Assembly (NCBI GenBank): GCA_019722365.1
Contig: JADFUC010000388.1
Location: forward strand, 434,001 to 498,000
Length of the DNA: 64,000 bases
Direction: 5' to 3'
From: Lithospermum erythrorhizon
Lineage: Eukaryota; Streptophyta; Magnoliopsida; Boraginales; Boraginaceae
Position 1 is the first letter of the stretch; every line of letters starts with the position of its first letter. This document shows positions 27,110 to 37,422 of this stretch, piece by piece. A program made the position numbers and the translations under genes. A model generated the notes under the pieces. That model was not told the DNA's origin, ran no database searches, and saw only the letters and a program-made list of their open reading frames with translations.

Positions 27110-27315
27110 AAGAGGAGCACAAGTCACGACGCAGAGGCTCATGATTATGTAAGTAAGCCTTTGTCATGACCTCATCAAGCGGTACAAAACTCCGGCCGAC
27201 AACTACGCTAAGGAGGTTGCTTCGCAATCTGACAAGAAATAAGACCGCTCCGCTTACGCTGATTTTTATAAAACGAATGATGAATATTCCTGGGTGAAGG
27301 GTTTTTGAAATATAT
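27110..27315 (+). pseudogene. Decayed coding-like segment, family not recognised
   Basis: One plus-strand frame from about 27170 reads DLIKRYKTPADNYAKEVASQ, then SDKK, a stop, and DRSAYADFYKTNDEYSWVKG before a second stop. The amino-acid composition, the higher GC content than its surroundings and the sharp edges suggest former protein-coding sequence. Upstream frames (27110-27165) are also open but shifted. I cannot name the protein. It may instead be part of a transposon. Confidence 0.35.
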
Positions 27316-28829
27316 GTTATAACTTCGCAGCGCACGCTCACGTACTTGGTTTTAATGTTTCATATTTCCGCATATTTTCTCATTCTTCTTCCATTTACCA
27401 TTAAAATCGACGGCATAAAGATAATCCGAAAGATTCGACATGATTATAATCAGATAAACATATAACGTATTATGTTAGTAAAAAGACAAACGAATCCCAA
27501 GAAGAATGGAAATTTATGAGAAAAGAGAAAAAGAGAAGCAAGAAGAATCTAAATCAATATGGTTTAGTTTCAGATTGATCGATTTTAATAAGTGCAGAAT
27601 TAGTCATTTTACAATTTAAAAGATTGTGATTGTTAATAAAAAGATTTCATAAGGCCAGAAAAGAACAAGCATCATTGACTAAGTAGATTTCGCAAAAATT
27701 TCTTCCCTCGGGACAGAAAGATCGCATTGTTGCTGTTACATGATACATAACAAATTATATTAAACAATATCAATTTAAAAATATCAAATCGTCTCAATTA
27801 ATATACTACTCTTAGATATCATAAACTCTTAAGTCATTATAAGTCAAAATACTATTTGAAACAAGCGCAATCAAACGAGGGATTAAAGAGCAAAGCAAGG
27901 CATCTTTCCTTTTGTTTTCCCCTTTTAATTTGCAAAGCAAGACATCTTTTATCCTTTTTAATTACAAAGCAAGACATAGTTTTTCTTTTTTAATTGCAAA
28001 GAAACATCTAAGATATTTTCATTATTAGAATCAAAATTCAATTTCATATATTTTTGTGATCTTATAGATTTTTGTAATTTATGGTCTTGTGGATTAGGTT
28101 TTGTGATGTTCATCCCAAAACACATAAATGAATGAGGACTTCATTCGAATATCAATTAAATTGGATACAATTTTAGATATCTAGTGCCCTAACATGTCTA
28201 ATTCAATTATTAATCGATTTATTATTTTTTTCGAGCTATTTTGTATGATGAAATTCGAACCGAACTAGCTCAAATTTGGTGCCATGAAAGAAATATGCCT
28301 TTCCAAATCCACGCTCTTGTTTTGTTCTTATCAATGACGTTTAATTACCCTCCTTATCGAATACATTACCTTTGTATTCGACTCTTACCAAAACTATTTT
28401 CTTGTTTTAGAGCATGTTTTGGTGTGTTTGATATTGCCAAAGAACCTACTTTGTATTGTACATCATGACCATTGTGAATTGTGATTATAAAAAAATGGCA
28501 ATTGACTAATTGTGAACAATCGTAATAAAATGGAAGAAAATATTGCAATTGTCATATGAACAAAATTCTATAGAGTATATACTATAAAGAACATGTATTA
28601 TAATTGGTGATAATATTGAGACATTAATTAGTAGTTTAGCTAATAAATGAGAGTGTATTAGTTGAAATGTCTAATATGATTGAACTACACCGGATAGACA
28701 ACTTGATTAATAAATGAGAGTGTATTAGTTGAATGTAGCACCTCGTCATAATTTTTAAATTTTATTGATTTAATTGAGTATATCATTAATAGTTAAAATA
28801 TAATCATCCGTACAAATTTCAAATTGAAA

Positions 28830-29580
28830 GTAGGTTAGTGTTGCAAATGAATCGAATAACAAAATATCCGTTTGGAATTCCCGACTTTATAACCTGTCCG
28901 AATGCTTAACGAGTTGGACTCGAATATCATTTTATACTCGATGTCCGATCGTGTATACCAGAACCCGCGACCAAATACTTGATAAAGTGTTAAAAAATAC
29001 TCCCTCTGTCACTGAATGATTGATGTTTTAGCCTAATGCACACAAATTTAGGTGATATGTATTTTATCTTATTTATTCTCATGACAACTTTTTCTTTATG
29101 TCTAACAAGTAATTAATGATGTCAATTAAAGCAAATAAAGTAGGGATATAAAGGGAAAAAGAATAGAAAAATTACCTTGAAAATATAAAAAAAATCAAAT
29201 ATTTTGATACAAGAACATTAGGCTAAAACATCAATCATTTCGAGACGGAAGGAGTACATATTATATATATTTAAATCTAATAGATTTATTTTGATAATTT
29301 GTCAATAATGTTGTGAACGTAACGAGTAACTCAATACCGCTCGAGAGTCGACCCAAGATACTCAACTCCAAATCAGCCCGAAGACTTAGGAAGTCGGACT
29401 CGGATACAACCTTATTTGAAACAACCAAATAATTATGCAACTCCATAATATGTCTATCGGATCATACAATCGAATACCCGTTCGAACTCACATTATCAAA
29501 AATAGATCGAGATCCTCCTAAAGAATAATTATTACCATAAGCGAATGAGTCAAATAAACCATGTCCAAGTACAATCCATA
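28830..29580. mobile_element. hAT-like remnant hosting a nested MITE
   Basis: The flanks of the MITE are rich in 'gcaaatgaatcgaataac', 'ggactcgaatatc', 'cggactcggatac' and 'agtcggactc' words, the subterminal style of plant hAT-type elements ('TAG.GTTGGCAAA...' class). No matching termini or target duplication could be fixed by eye, so the limits are approximate. Confidence 0.35.
29000..29254. mobile_element. Stowaway-type MITE
   Basis: Termini of ~39 bp are inverted copies of each other: the left end reads CTCCCTCTGTCACTGAATGA and continues TTGATGTTTTAGCCTAATG; the right end, reversed, starts CTCCTTCCGTCTCGAAATGA and continues identically. TA dinucleotides flank both sides (28998-28999, 29255-29256). 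A length of 255 bp, TA target choice and the CTCCCTC end are the hallmarks of Tc1/mariner-derived Stowaway MITEs. The interior is AT-rich and non-coding. Confidence 0.93.
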
Positions 29581-29642
29581 GATCCGATAAGTCGGCAAAT
29601 TAAATTCACACGTTGTTTACAATAATAATTATCCTTGTAATA

Positions 29643-29682
29643 AAACCCTAATTTCACCACCGCCTCATCTCTTCTATATAAT
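29643..29682 (+). promoter_or_regulatory. Telo-box and TATA box upstream of the PNRC-motif gene
   Basis: AAACCCTAA (29643-29651) is a plant telo-box, a motif frequent in promoters of ribosomal and growth-related genes. TATATAAT (29675-29682) follows 24 bp later. The coding start at 30028 leaves a leader of about 300 nt, rich in T. The spacing is reasonable for a promoter, but function is inferred only. Confidence 0.45.
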
Positions 29683-30027
29683 AATCTTCTTTATCAAATC
29701 CAAATTCAATTCAATCACAAAAACCAAATTCACCCGTAAAAAGTCCATAATTTCACCCTCTTTAATTTCCACAAAATTCCCTTCATTTCTAGTTCTGTTC
29801 ATATTTCATGTCCTTGTTGCCTAAAAAAAGCCCCTTTTTATAATTTATTTTTATTTTTTTGTAATTTATTTTACAAGAAATTTTAAGATCCGGAAGAACC
29901 CTTTTGGATATAAGTTATAAAGCTTGGTAATTTATTTTTCAGAATTTTTCTGATGTGAAATAACCCATTTTCTTTAATTTATAATATTTATTTTTAGTAA
30001 TTTATTTTGCAATTTTTTTGTTCAAAT

Positions 30028-31245
30028 ATGGGTGGTGTTGTTGTTCTTCATCCACAAGATGTGTTGAATTATAATCGTATGCCTTTGATTTCACCTTCTC
30101 CTTTAAGGAATCATGAATTGAAATCTAGGGTTCATAACCCTAATTTTATCCCCAATTTTAATTCAAATCGTAGAAAGAGAAGTCCCCAGAAAAAACCCAG
30201 TGATTTGACTAAATCCCCACCAAAAAGTTCCAATTTTGATCATCATTTCAATGGTTCCCAGAAGAAATTAAATGATTCTAATAAATCCCCTCCAAAAAGT
30301 TTCAATTTTGACCAGAAAGTCAACTTTTTGCAGAATAAATCTAATGAATTTTCTAGATCTCCTCCAAAAAGTTCCGATGTTGACCATAAACTCACCGGTT
30401 CCCAGAAGAAAACCAGTGATTTTTCTAGATTGCCACCAAAAAGTTCCAATTTTGACAATAAAGTCAATGGTTCCCAGAAGAAAACCAGTGATTTTTGTAG
30501 ATCTCCACCAAAAAGTTACAATTTTGACCAGAAAGTCAACTGTGGTAGGGGGTTGCATCGATTTTCTCCAAAGGGTGGTGCCCATTTGACTGATGGGAAA
30601 ATTAGCAGCGCCAACAAGCTTGTAATGGAGAAAGTCAAGATTTTGAAGCGCGGTGAGGCGTTGACCAATGATGATGAGGTTGATAAGGAGAACAAGTATG
30701 AAAGGGTGGTGAATTTGGAGAGTAAGGAAGCCGAAAACACCAAGAAGAAGAAGATGATGTTGTTTGTTGAGGGAAATAAGGATGAAGATGTGGTTAAATT
30801 TAAGAACAATGGCAATAAGAAAACTGAGAAGAAGAAGATGGTGTTGTTTGATAAGGAAAGCAAGTATGAAAAGGTGGTTAATTTAGAGAAGAATGGCGAT
30901 AAGAAAACCAAGAAGAAGATAGTGTTGTTTGATAAGGATAATAAGAGTAAGAAAAAGGTTGGTCTGGAGAAAGTTGTAGATTTGAATCCAAAACATGATT
31001 TGGAATCTGTTGAGTTGTTGATGAGATTGGGTCCAGAGCCTGGGATGTTGCCTAAGCAAATCCATTTAGCCGATTTTTATGCTGGATCGGCTTTTGTTGA
31101 TTCACCTGATCCCAGCTCGCTCCCATTTCCTCCTTTTTTGAACAAGGGTACTTCAGAGATTGAATTGACCCCGAAAATCGATGATAGTAATGATGATGAT
31201 AATGGCTCGAGTCATCTCCGTAGGCTTCTGAAACTCGCCTTTTAG
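30028..31245 (+). CDS. PNRC/EDC1-type proline-motif protein with internal tandem repeats, single exon, 405 aa
   Basis: The start is the ATG at 30028 (the frame is open upstream but has no earlier ATG). The protein is hydrophilic, Ser/Lys/Asn-rich and apparently disordered. Its one conserved element is near residues 349-370: FYAGSAFVDSPDPSSLPFPP. This fits the PNRC family signature (YAG..F..SP.PS.LP.P), an SH3/EVH1-binding motif. In animals PNRC2 and in yeast Edc1/Edc2 use this motif to hold the decapping cofactor Dcp1, so a role in mRNA decapping or decay is the best guess. The N-terminal half holds five 24-residue repeats (SPPKSSNFD...), the middle three ~28-residue lysine-rich repeats (NK.E.VV.......KK..LF). 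No signal peptide or membrane segment is seen. The last codons are partly duplicated just downstream (31299-31412). Confidence 0.85.
   Translation: MGGVVVLHPQDVLNYNRMPLISPSPLRNHELKSRVHNPNFIPNFNSNRRKRSPQKKPSDLTKSPPKSSNFDHHFNGSQKKLNDSNKSPPKSFNFDQKVNFLQNKSNEFSRSPPKSSDVDHKLTGSQKKTSDFSRLPPKSSNFDNKVNGSQKKTSDFCRSPPKSYNFDQKVNCGRGLHRFSPKGGAHLTDGKISSANKLVMEKVKILKRGEALTNDDEVDKENKYERVVNLESKEAENTKKKKMMLFVEGNKDEDVVKFKNNGNKKTEKKKMVLFDKESKYEKVVNLEKNGDKKTKKKIVLFDKDNKSKKKVGLEKVVDLNPKHDLESVELLMRLGPEPGMLPKQIHLADFYAGSAFVDSPDPSSLPFPPFLNKGTSEIELTPKIDDSNDDDNGSSHLRRLLKLAF
30214..30573 (+). repeat. 72-bp in-frame tandem array, five units
   Basis: Units begin at 30214, 30286, 30358, 30430 and 30502 with exactly 72-bp spacing, so each encodes 24 residues of the form SPPKSSNFDxKVNGSQKKxS. 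Copies 3-5 agree best; copy 5 decays after about 30545. Confidence 0.93.
30691..30960 (+). repeat. 84-bp in-frame tandem array, three units plus a partial
   Basis: Starts at 30691, 30775, 30859 and a partial at 30940 (spacing 84, 84, 81). Each encodes about 28 residues: NK(Y/D)E.VV.(L/F)...., a lysine cluster, then (M/I)(V/M)LF. Confidence 0.88.
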
Positions 31246-31298
31246 TAGTGCATATAATGTTTACTCATTGTTGGATTTAGTGGAATCTTGAGTTATTG

Positions 31299-31412
31299 TT
31301 GATGATAATGGCCCGAGTCACCAAGGTCTTGGGTTCTACTCTTTGTACCTGCGTAGGCTTGTGAATCTCGCCTTTTAGTTGTGATTATATGGTTACTGAT
31401 GGTTGGATTGAG
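31299..31412 (+). repeat. Partial duplication of the PNRC-gene 3' end
   Basis: Compare 31195-31282 (last codons plus early 3' untranslated region) with 31299-31412. Both have 'gatgataatggc.cgagtca', then 'gtaggctt.tgaa.ctcgcctt' with the stop TAG, then 'gttactgatg/gtttactcattgttggat'. The second copy has a 27-30 base insertion. The copy is downstream of the stop codon and is probably 3' untranslated sequence. Confidence 0.8.
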
Positions 31413-33574
31413 ATGAGTATTGAGTATAATTTAGAGAGGTTATGGTGCTTGCTGACTGATGATGATTCCTGTTTGAAGATGTTGCTTCGGTTCGCCACAA
31501 ACTTCCCTTATTTTTTCAAGGGGAAGGGTGAAGTCGGAGAGCCCAAGTTGCCTTCTGTTGGGTTTGATATTCAGTAGTTGTTAGGTAGTAGAAATAGTAG
31601 TTTGTTTAAGGTTGTAAAGTTGCAGTCTTTGGAGTTTATCATATATAGTTACTATGTAAAAGCATTTTGATCATAGTTTCTGTAGGGTATGGAGTCCTCT
31701 TCATAAGTTCATAGTTTCATTTTTATTTCATGTTTGATTGTGTCAGTCTGTTTAAGGTTTCTATTGTAAGTTTGGGTGTTCGGTTGTTTATTACACTTTG
31801 TTGTGATGATCTGAGCTTAGCATAGTGTAGCATAGAATGTCGCACAATGTAACATAGAATGTCGCACAATGTTTAATGGTGGATCGATACTCGAACAAGT
31901 TTGTATTTTTGTGTCCGTTTGTGTCTTGTAATGTTTGGATGTGTATCTCTTTAGTTGCACAAGTTTATATTATTGTTCCATTTTCGTTCAATATTTGTTT
32001 CCCAGTCTTTGCTTCTCTTTTTCAGCTGTAAAATTTTTGTGCAGATGGACATCCAAAAGTAGCAACTTAATCTAGATCATCATGGTATCCCGGGTAGGAT
32101 CTCGATGGGTCGTTAATGTGACGGTTTTACATTTTTTTTTTTAATCTAATCTTGATAGTGCTTCTAATTGTTTTATAGTTGATCGTGCTCCTTAGCTACT
32201 CAATACATTAGATTTGTTTTGATGATACACCATTGATAAACTGCTTCATGCTCTAAGGGTTTGTAGTCTGCTATATGATGTTTCTTTGCATGGTTTCATG
32301 TAATGGAGTTCTGCAGATTCTTACATGTTTCATGATTGTATTATAATGATATAATATAACTCCCCAATGCTTTTAATTAGGCTCTGCTTAAAAGGGATGA
32401 GGTGGTTGGTGTATATAGCAAGGTTTTGCTGATATTCTATTTCATCCCCTTTGCTATATGATCATATTATTCTTGATCCATACTTTTGTTGCAAGACTTT
32501 GGTGGTGATGATTACTACACAATCATGAAAAATTATAATTTATTGTTCGATCACAAGTTATATTGTAATTTGTAAAGCATTATAATGAACAATTATGATT
32601 ATAGGAAAAAAGATACTTCGTATGTAACGGGATCTTAATAAATACTCGCTTCATTTTTTTAGTTGTCGTTTTTTAATTGTCGTTTTAGATAAATAAATTT
32701 GTTTGAAAATAATTAACATTTTAGCATAATAAATAATATTTTTACATTTTTAATTTATTTTTTGACTACTTTTTTACTTCAAATTGACAATCAACCAATG
32801 ATATTGGTTCAATTGATTGACATTCTATATTTTCAATGTATTTTTTGTCTAATTTTTTTTTCCCTTAATGTACATATAAATATCTAAAACGATAACAAAA
32901 AAACGGAAAGAATATTAATTATTATATCATCATGTTTAAATTTTAATTTCTAATTTTTGATGTTTATCCAACATATCTAACATGTTGAATCCGCCGGGTA
33001 CGAAGCGGGATCGGGTTACCCAACCGGTTTTCTTTACCGAAGTTGGATAATTACCGAAAAAAATTACTCGAGCGCCGCCGATTAACCTTCGAGCCTGTGC
33101 TTTTTGAAATTGAAGAACGAGTGCCGCCTCTAACCGGTTTTCAGGTAAAATTTGAACATTTTTGTATTTTAAGAAAGTATTTTATTTTATACAAATATAT
33201 AATATTTTAAGAAAATAGTATTTTATTTTATAGAATATTTTAATAAATTTTTGTATTTGAAGGCCAAAATTTATAAGAAATTAATATTTTATTTTATTTT
33301 TATCGAAAGTAATACGCTGGAACGCATCGCAAGTACTAATGTTTATCGAAGAAAATATTACTCAATTCCGCTAGATTAACCTTCGTCGCAAGTATCGCTC
33401 GAATAACGAAATGGCCGAGCTTAAACATATTCATGCGATACTATTATAGTAACTCTTAATTTAATTTCTTTTTCCCTACTCCAAGAATAAAAAAATCAAT
33501 TCAATTTTTAAGGAAAAATAGTTTTTTTTTCAACTTCTAAGCCGCTTTTTCATACATTTTTTCCATTAGAGAAA
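31413..33574. other. Intergenic between the PNRC and ROMO1-like genes
   Basis: The left part is 3' untranslated sequence of the PNRC gene. It holds a MITE at 32643-32912 (listed) and, at about 32985-33440, a GC-richer block ('ccgccgggtacgaagcggga', 'cgagcgccgccgattaacc', 'aaccggttttc' twice) that looks like a decayed transposon end. No gene was seen. Confidence 0.5.
32643..32912. mobile_element. Stowaway-like MITE, diverged termini
   Basis: The left end starts CTCGCTTCATTTTTTTAGTT and continues gtcg...cgttttagata; the right end, reversed, starts ATTCTTTCCGTTTTTTTGTT and continues atcgttttagata. The inverted match extends ~45 bp with several mismatches. Size (~270 bp), AT-rich core and TA at the left edge fit Stowaway. 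Confidence 0.65.
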
Positions 33575-35701
33575 ATGGCAAGAGACAGCTGTATGGCTCG
33601 TATTGTCCCAAATTATTTGTCCACTTTTCTTCAAGAAAATGTATAAAAATCCAATCGTTTGCCTTAAAACTGTTACTAACTCTATTAAAAAAAGATGGGT
33701 TGTTGTTGAATTTCGATGGTTGATTTTTTAAGTTTTGAACTCGAATATTTTTTTATATGTTTAATATTTGGAGACAAAATATAGTAAGTGATTCATATAA
33801 GTGATCGTCTAGACTAAAAGTATATGATTAACAAAGTTGAATAACTATTTATACTTTTGTTATTCCACTAACTTAGTTTAATTTTTAATTTTTCCTTTAT
33901 CTAGATTCACCCGAATCCAAACAGACCATAAGTGCAATGATGATAAAATATGATTAATGAAGCGCAAAAGAGAAAATTTCCATACATAGTAAATAAATTA
34001 CTTTTTGACTAAACAATCACTTATATTGATTCGGAGATAGTAAAAGATAGTATTTGTTAACCTAATTGAAATGATAATTTTAATTCAAATTAAAGTTACG
34101 TGAGCCAATTAATGTAGTAAAGTTTGTTAATCTTGACCATTGAACATGAACTAGACAATCTTTTTGAGATGCAGTCATGTAGGGAGTATAATTTTTGCCT
34201 TAAATTATTTTTACACTTGTTTTTTCCTTTTATTTTATACTAATCAAAATGTGGTTGGTCGTTGGTGGCGCTGTAGGTGCGGTTTATGGAACATACGAGG
34301 CTATTAGATTTAGGGTAAAGTCTTTATTTTTGTCTGCTTTGGTTGATTATTTGTGATAGATTTTTAGCTGACCCATGTTCTGCTTGTTTATGCTTATCGA
34401 TGATTTTATTGTTTTTGTATACTCAATTTCTCAACGTGTCCTTTTATAGAGTTCTTGCAGTTTTGATTGAGTTGAGTTGAGCATCTGGCTGGTTTAGATG
34501 CATAGCAAGATAAGTTTTTTACTCGAAAAAGTGGCATTTGGAATATTGTATGCATCTTAGTTGGTTATGAACAATTCTGTTACTCATTTAGTCATTTTAT
34601 ACATGAAGAGGAGCTAATTTGTTGCCTGTTATCAGCAGATTACTCGATATTCTATAGGATTGATAATCATATATGAATCGTAATGGGAATTTGATTGTGG
34701 AAGTGAAAAATGGTTTGTGGGAGAACATTGAATTAGTAAATCAAGTTTTAAGATCTAGGGGGCTTGCTAGTCGCCTAACCATGTAGGATGAGCGAAGGCG
34801 ATAAGTTAGGTAAACTATATGATTTCTTTTCTCGGGTTTCATGTGGTATGTTTTTATCAAATATAGTTTCCCGATAGTGGCAGCATAATTCCTGCTTTAA
34901 ATGGTGGTCCAGATTTTGTTTCCATCGTTATAATGTCTTATGTCTCCTCTTCATACACGCTTATCTGCCTTTCAGGGGTTTGTTAAGATTAGAGCTTTGC
35001 GTTCACAGTTCAGGAACCATAATCTATCGCTTCAGGAACCATAATCTATCGCTTTCCCTTTAACAGAAAGCAAGATGGTTGGATGATTACTACTATTAGA
35101 TTCTTTTCTTCTTTTGGAAGAAACTCCAATAGACTTTGTGAAGCAATAATTAATTGTTCTCTTTGCATGAAGTTACAATACATAGTTCAGTGGTGGTGTT
35201 AAGTAATTCGTATGAATTTAAGAACTTTTAGACAATTTCAATTTCATATTTTGAGATATTGCTCCATAAATGCTTGTTTCATAATCATCGATGAACACAC
35301 TCATGTGCTTGGTCTGCTATTAGGTTATATATTTCCTATCAGAATCTACTCTGAAGTGCCTCCTCTTCATGTTTGGGTTCTAGTAATTCCAATGAATTAG
35401 AGAACTTTTCGTTTTTAACACTTTAGAGTAGGAACGTATGGATTAGACTTTTTTAAGTTTCAGGTACTGAGAGATTGCTTGACAGATGCTTGTTTAATAA
35501 TCTTCAACCAACATATACTTCTGTATATGATCGGTTTTGCAGTTACATTTTTGGCCATCACTTAACCTACATCCTCCAACTGTGCAGGTTCCTGGGTTGC
35601 TAAAGATCAGATATATTGGTCAAACTACGATGGGCAGTGCTGCCATTTTTGGTCTCTTCTTGGGGGCTGGAAGTTTGATACACTGCGGCAAGTCTTACTA
35701 A
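33575..35701 (+). CDS. ROMO1/MGR2-like small mitochondrial inner-membrane protein, three exons (one boundary uncertain)
   Basis: Exon 3, 35588-35701, encodes VPGLLKIRYIGQTTMGSAAI followed by FGLFLGAGSLIHCGKSY and a stop. Exon 2 ends at 34314 with GGAVGAVYGTYEAIRFR before a clean gtaaag donor. The glycine-rich membrane pattern, short size and C-terminal half are those of plant ROMO1 homologues (reactive oxygen species modulator 1; Mgr2 in yeast, a TIM23 translocase subunit). A matching first exon, MARDSCMA, starts at 33575 with a donor at 33600. The exon 2 acceptor is the weak point. The branch-like 'tactaat' (34238 on) is followed by no AG until 34276, and using that AG would delete the conserved GGAV residues. 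Either the acceptor is mutated or misread, or the protein starts at the ATG at 34249. Confidence 0.78.
35009..35052 (+). repeat. 22-bp tandem duplication in the ROMO1-like gene's second intron
   Basis: Two identical units beginning 'ttcaggaaccataatctatc' stand head to tail at 35009 and 35031. Confidence 0.9.
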
Positions 35702-36739
35702 ACTCGATTTAGTTGGCGTTTGCAGATCGTCATATGAACAAGTGACACCAGTTTCAAGTTATCGAGGGTTGCTTCCACTTGATATTCAATTCTTGTCCGC
35801 CTACTGTAATTTTTATTCTGAAAGCTGTACTTTGTAGTGTTGATCCAGTTTTGATGTGCAAATACCTCTGAAGTGCCAAAATTTTGTTTTCTGGAAATTG
35901 GTCGACATTAATACAATGTGGATGTTTCTCATTTGCATCAATAATTGATATATTATTTATACTACTTCCTTCCAAATCTAAGTTGGAAGTTTGTTTTTTG
36001 TTATAGATTCTGGTTTTGTTTTCAATTCTCAAAATATCATGACCATCTTGTTTAAGGTATTTTTGGCTTGTAACTATTGGCTTCAATATTGCTTAAATTT
36101 TGAAGAAGACAAGCCATGTCATTTTCTTTATATGTGTAGTTGTGACTGTCTTTTTCCCATTTAAAAACAAAGGTTTAAGTAATACGGAGTAAAATATAGG
36201 GTTAAATGAAATTGTTGATCACACATATTTATATTTATCATCTAGATATGTGATGAAAAGATAAATGACGATAAAACTTATGTTATAAAATTTATTGAAT
36301 AATAATAAATATATGTGATCAATATTACCAACTTTTTTTTTATAGATAATAAACAAACATTACAAATATATAAGATCACAGACAAGTCATTATAGCCAGA
36401 AAAACTCCAACAGAAGAAGATTACTGAAATTAAGATAAAACATGACATAAGATAAATACTTATTCTGATGAATTGATTTGCTAGCTTCTTGAGTAGAACA
36501 TCCATCAGTGATGCTTACCGTACTTTGGACCCAATAACTCTTCATAGTACTAACAAGAGATATTAACTCATGATTAATATTTAATTGTGTACAACTGTTT
36601 AATAAATGCTTAATAAAATCACGATTGTAATAGTTGAAAGAAACAAAAAGCAACCAAATGGATATTCGTTCTTGACATGAGCAGACGAGAGGATGTATCT
36701 CGTGGTCGATGTCACGAGATATTCAAAAAATTTAACTTA
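35702..36739. other. Intergenic, 3' of the ROMO1-like gene
   Basis: The first ~400 bases are presumably 3' untranslated sequence. 'aatacggagtaa' at 36181 is a fragment of a MITE terminus. No gene is supported. Confidence 0.5.
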
Positions 36740-37422
36740 TTACGATATTAGGTCAGGCGTGAGAAAATCCTCGGTAGAAAAGCTACTAAGAAGAAAAACA
36801 ACCATCATGAATCTACTAAAACATTTATATGAACTTTTAACACTGGCAATATTATCAACATAGTTAATATAATTCTTAGACAAATGAGTGAAAGAGTGCG
36901 AATCTAGAGTTGAGTTCTGGGAGAAATACTTAAACTCATTTAGACTCTTGTTGTCGATGCACGTGATCGGCCGAATCTTAATTCGAATCAACTCAAAAGC
37001 AGTAGCTCCACATTTGATATACCCGTCCTCCGATGATTGAACAAATTTTCTCTTCCTAGTGTGCCTTTTTGATCTAATATCCTCAAGGGACACAAAAGCT
37101 TCACAAATTGCATCTTCAATTGAGGAATCAACAGGATGACAATGACTAAAACCAACCTTTATACTTAAAACCATGTCAAAAAGCCCGTTAGAAAATTTAA
37201 ATTATCCCCAAGATGAGTTAAAAAGATATTAGAAGTCAACTTTAATTTTTTTGAAGTTGGTTCTAAGCATCTATCATCATCAAGGATAACAACACAAAAT
37301 TTCCTGTGTCTTTTGGATGAAAAGCTTGATATCCCTAAATGACCAAAAAACGGATCAAACATAGATGATGGTCTATACTTAGGGTTGTGGCGATATTTGA
37401 AATCAATGAGAATTGATTCCAT
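36740..37422 (-). pseudogene. Unrecognised protein-coding stretch split by a frameshift, abutting an LTR
   Basis: Two overlapping minus-strand frames follow each other. 37422-37165 begins MESILIDFKYRHNPKYRPSS. 37174-36740 begins MVLSIKVGFSHCHPVD and contains SIEDAICEAFVSLEDI and a basic KRHTRKRKF. The overlap in a different frame suggests one ~225-residue protein broken by a single frameshift near 37170. The first ~9 codons lie inside the LTR that starts at 37396, so that ATG is probably fortuitous. I do not recognise a family. It could be a gene fragment truncated by the retroelement or unknown retroelement sequence. Confidence 0.4.

Larger units (their letters stand above)
24335..28999. other. 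Gene-poor intergenic region
   Basis: Mostly AT-rich sequence without a supported gene. Pieces with some structure are a 30-bp tandem repeat at 26839-26910, a short stretch of coding-like sequence at 27110-27315 (listed separately), and an imperfect repeated 'gcaaagcaagacatc' word at 27890-28005. A 66-codon minus-strand frame at 25915-26118 starts with a real ATG, but I do not recognise it. Confidence 0.5.

Noticed and set aside
30007..30027. PNRC gene start at 30007
   Set aside because: The codon is TTG; the first ATG is at 30028 and plants use ATG.
30243..30911. Several long antisense and alternative-frame readings over the PNRC gene
   Set aside because: They are shadows of the 72-bp and 84-bp repeats, whose length in multiples of three keeps all frames open; none has a recognisable domain.
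36181..36195. A further MITE ('aatacggagtaa')
   Set aside because: Only one terminus is recognisable; no partner within several hundred bases.
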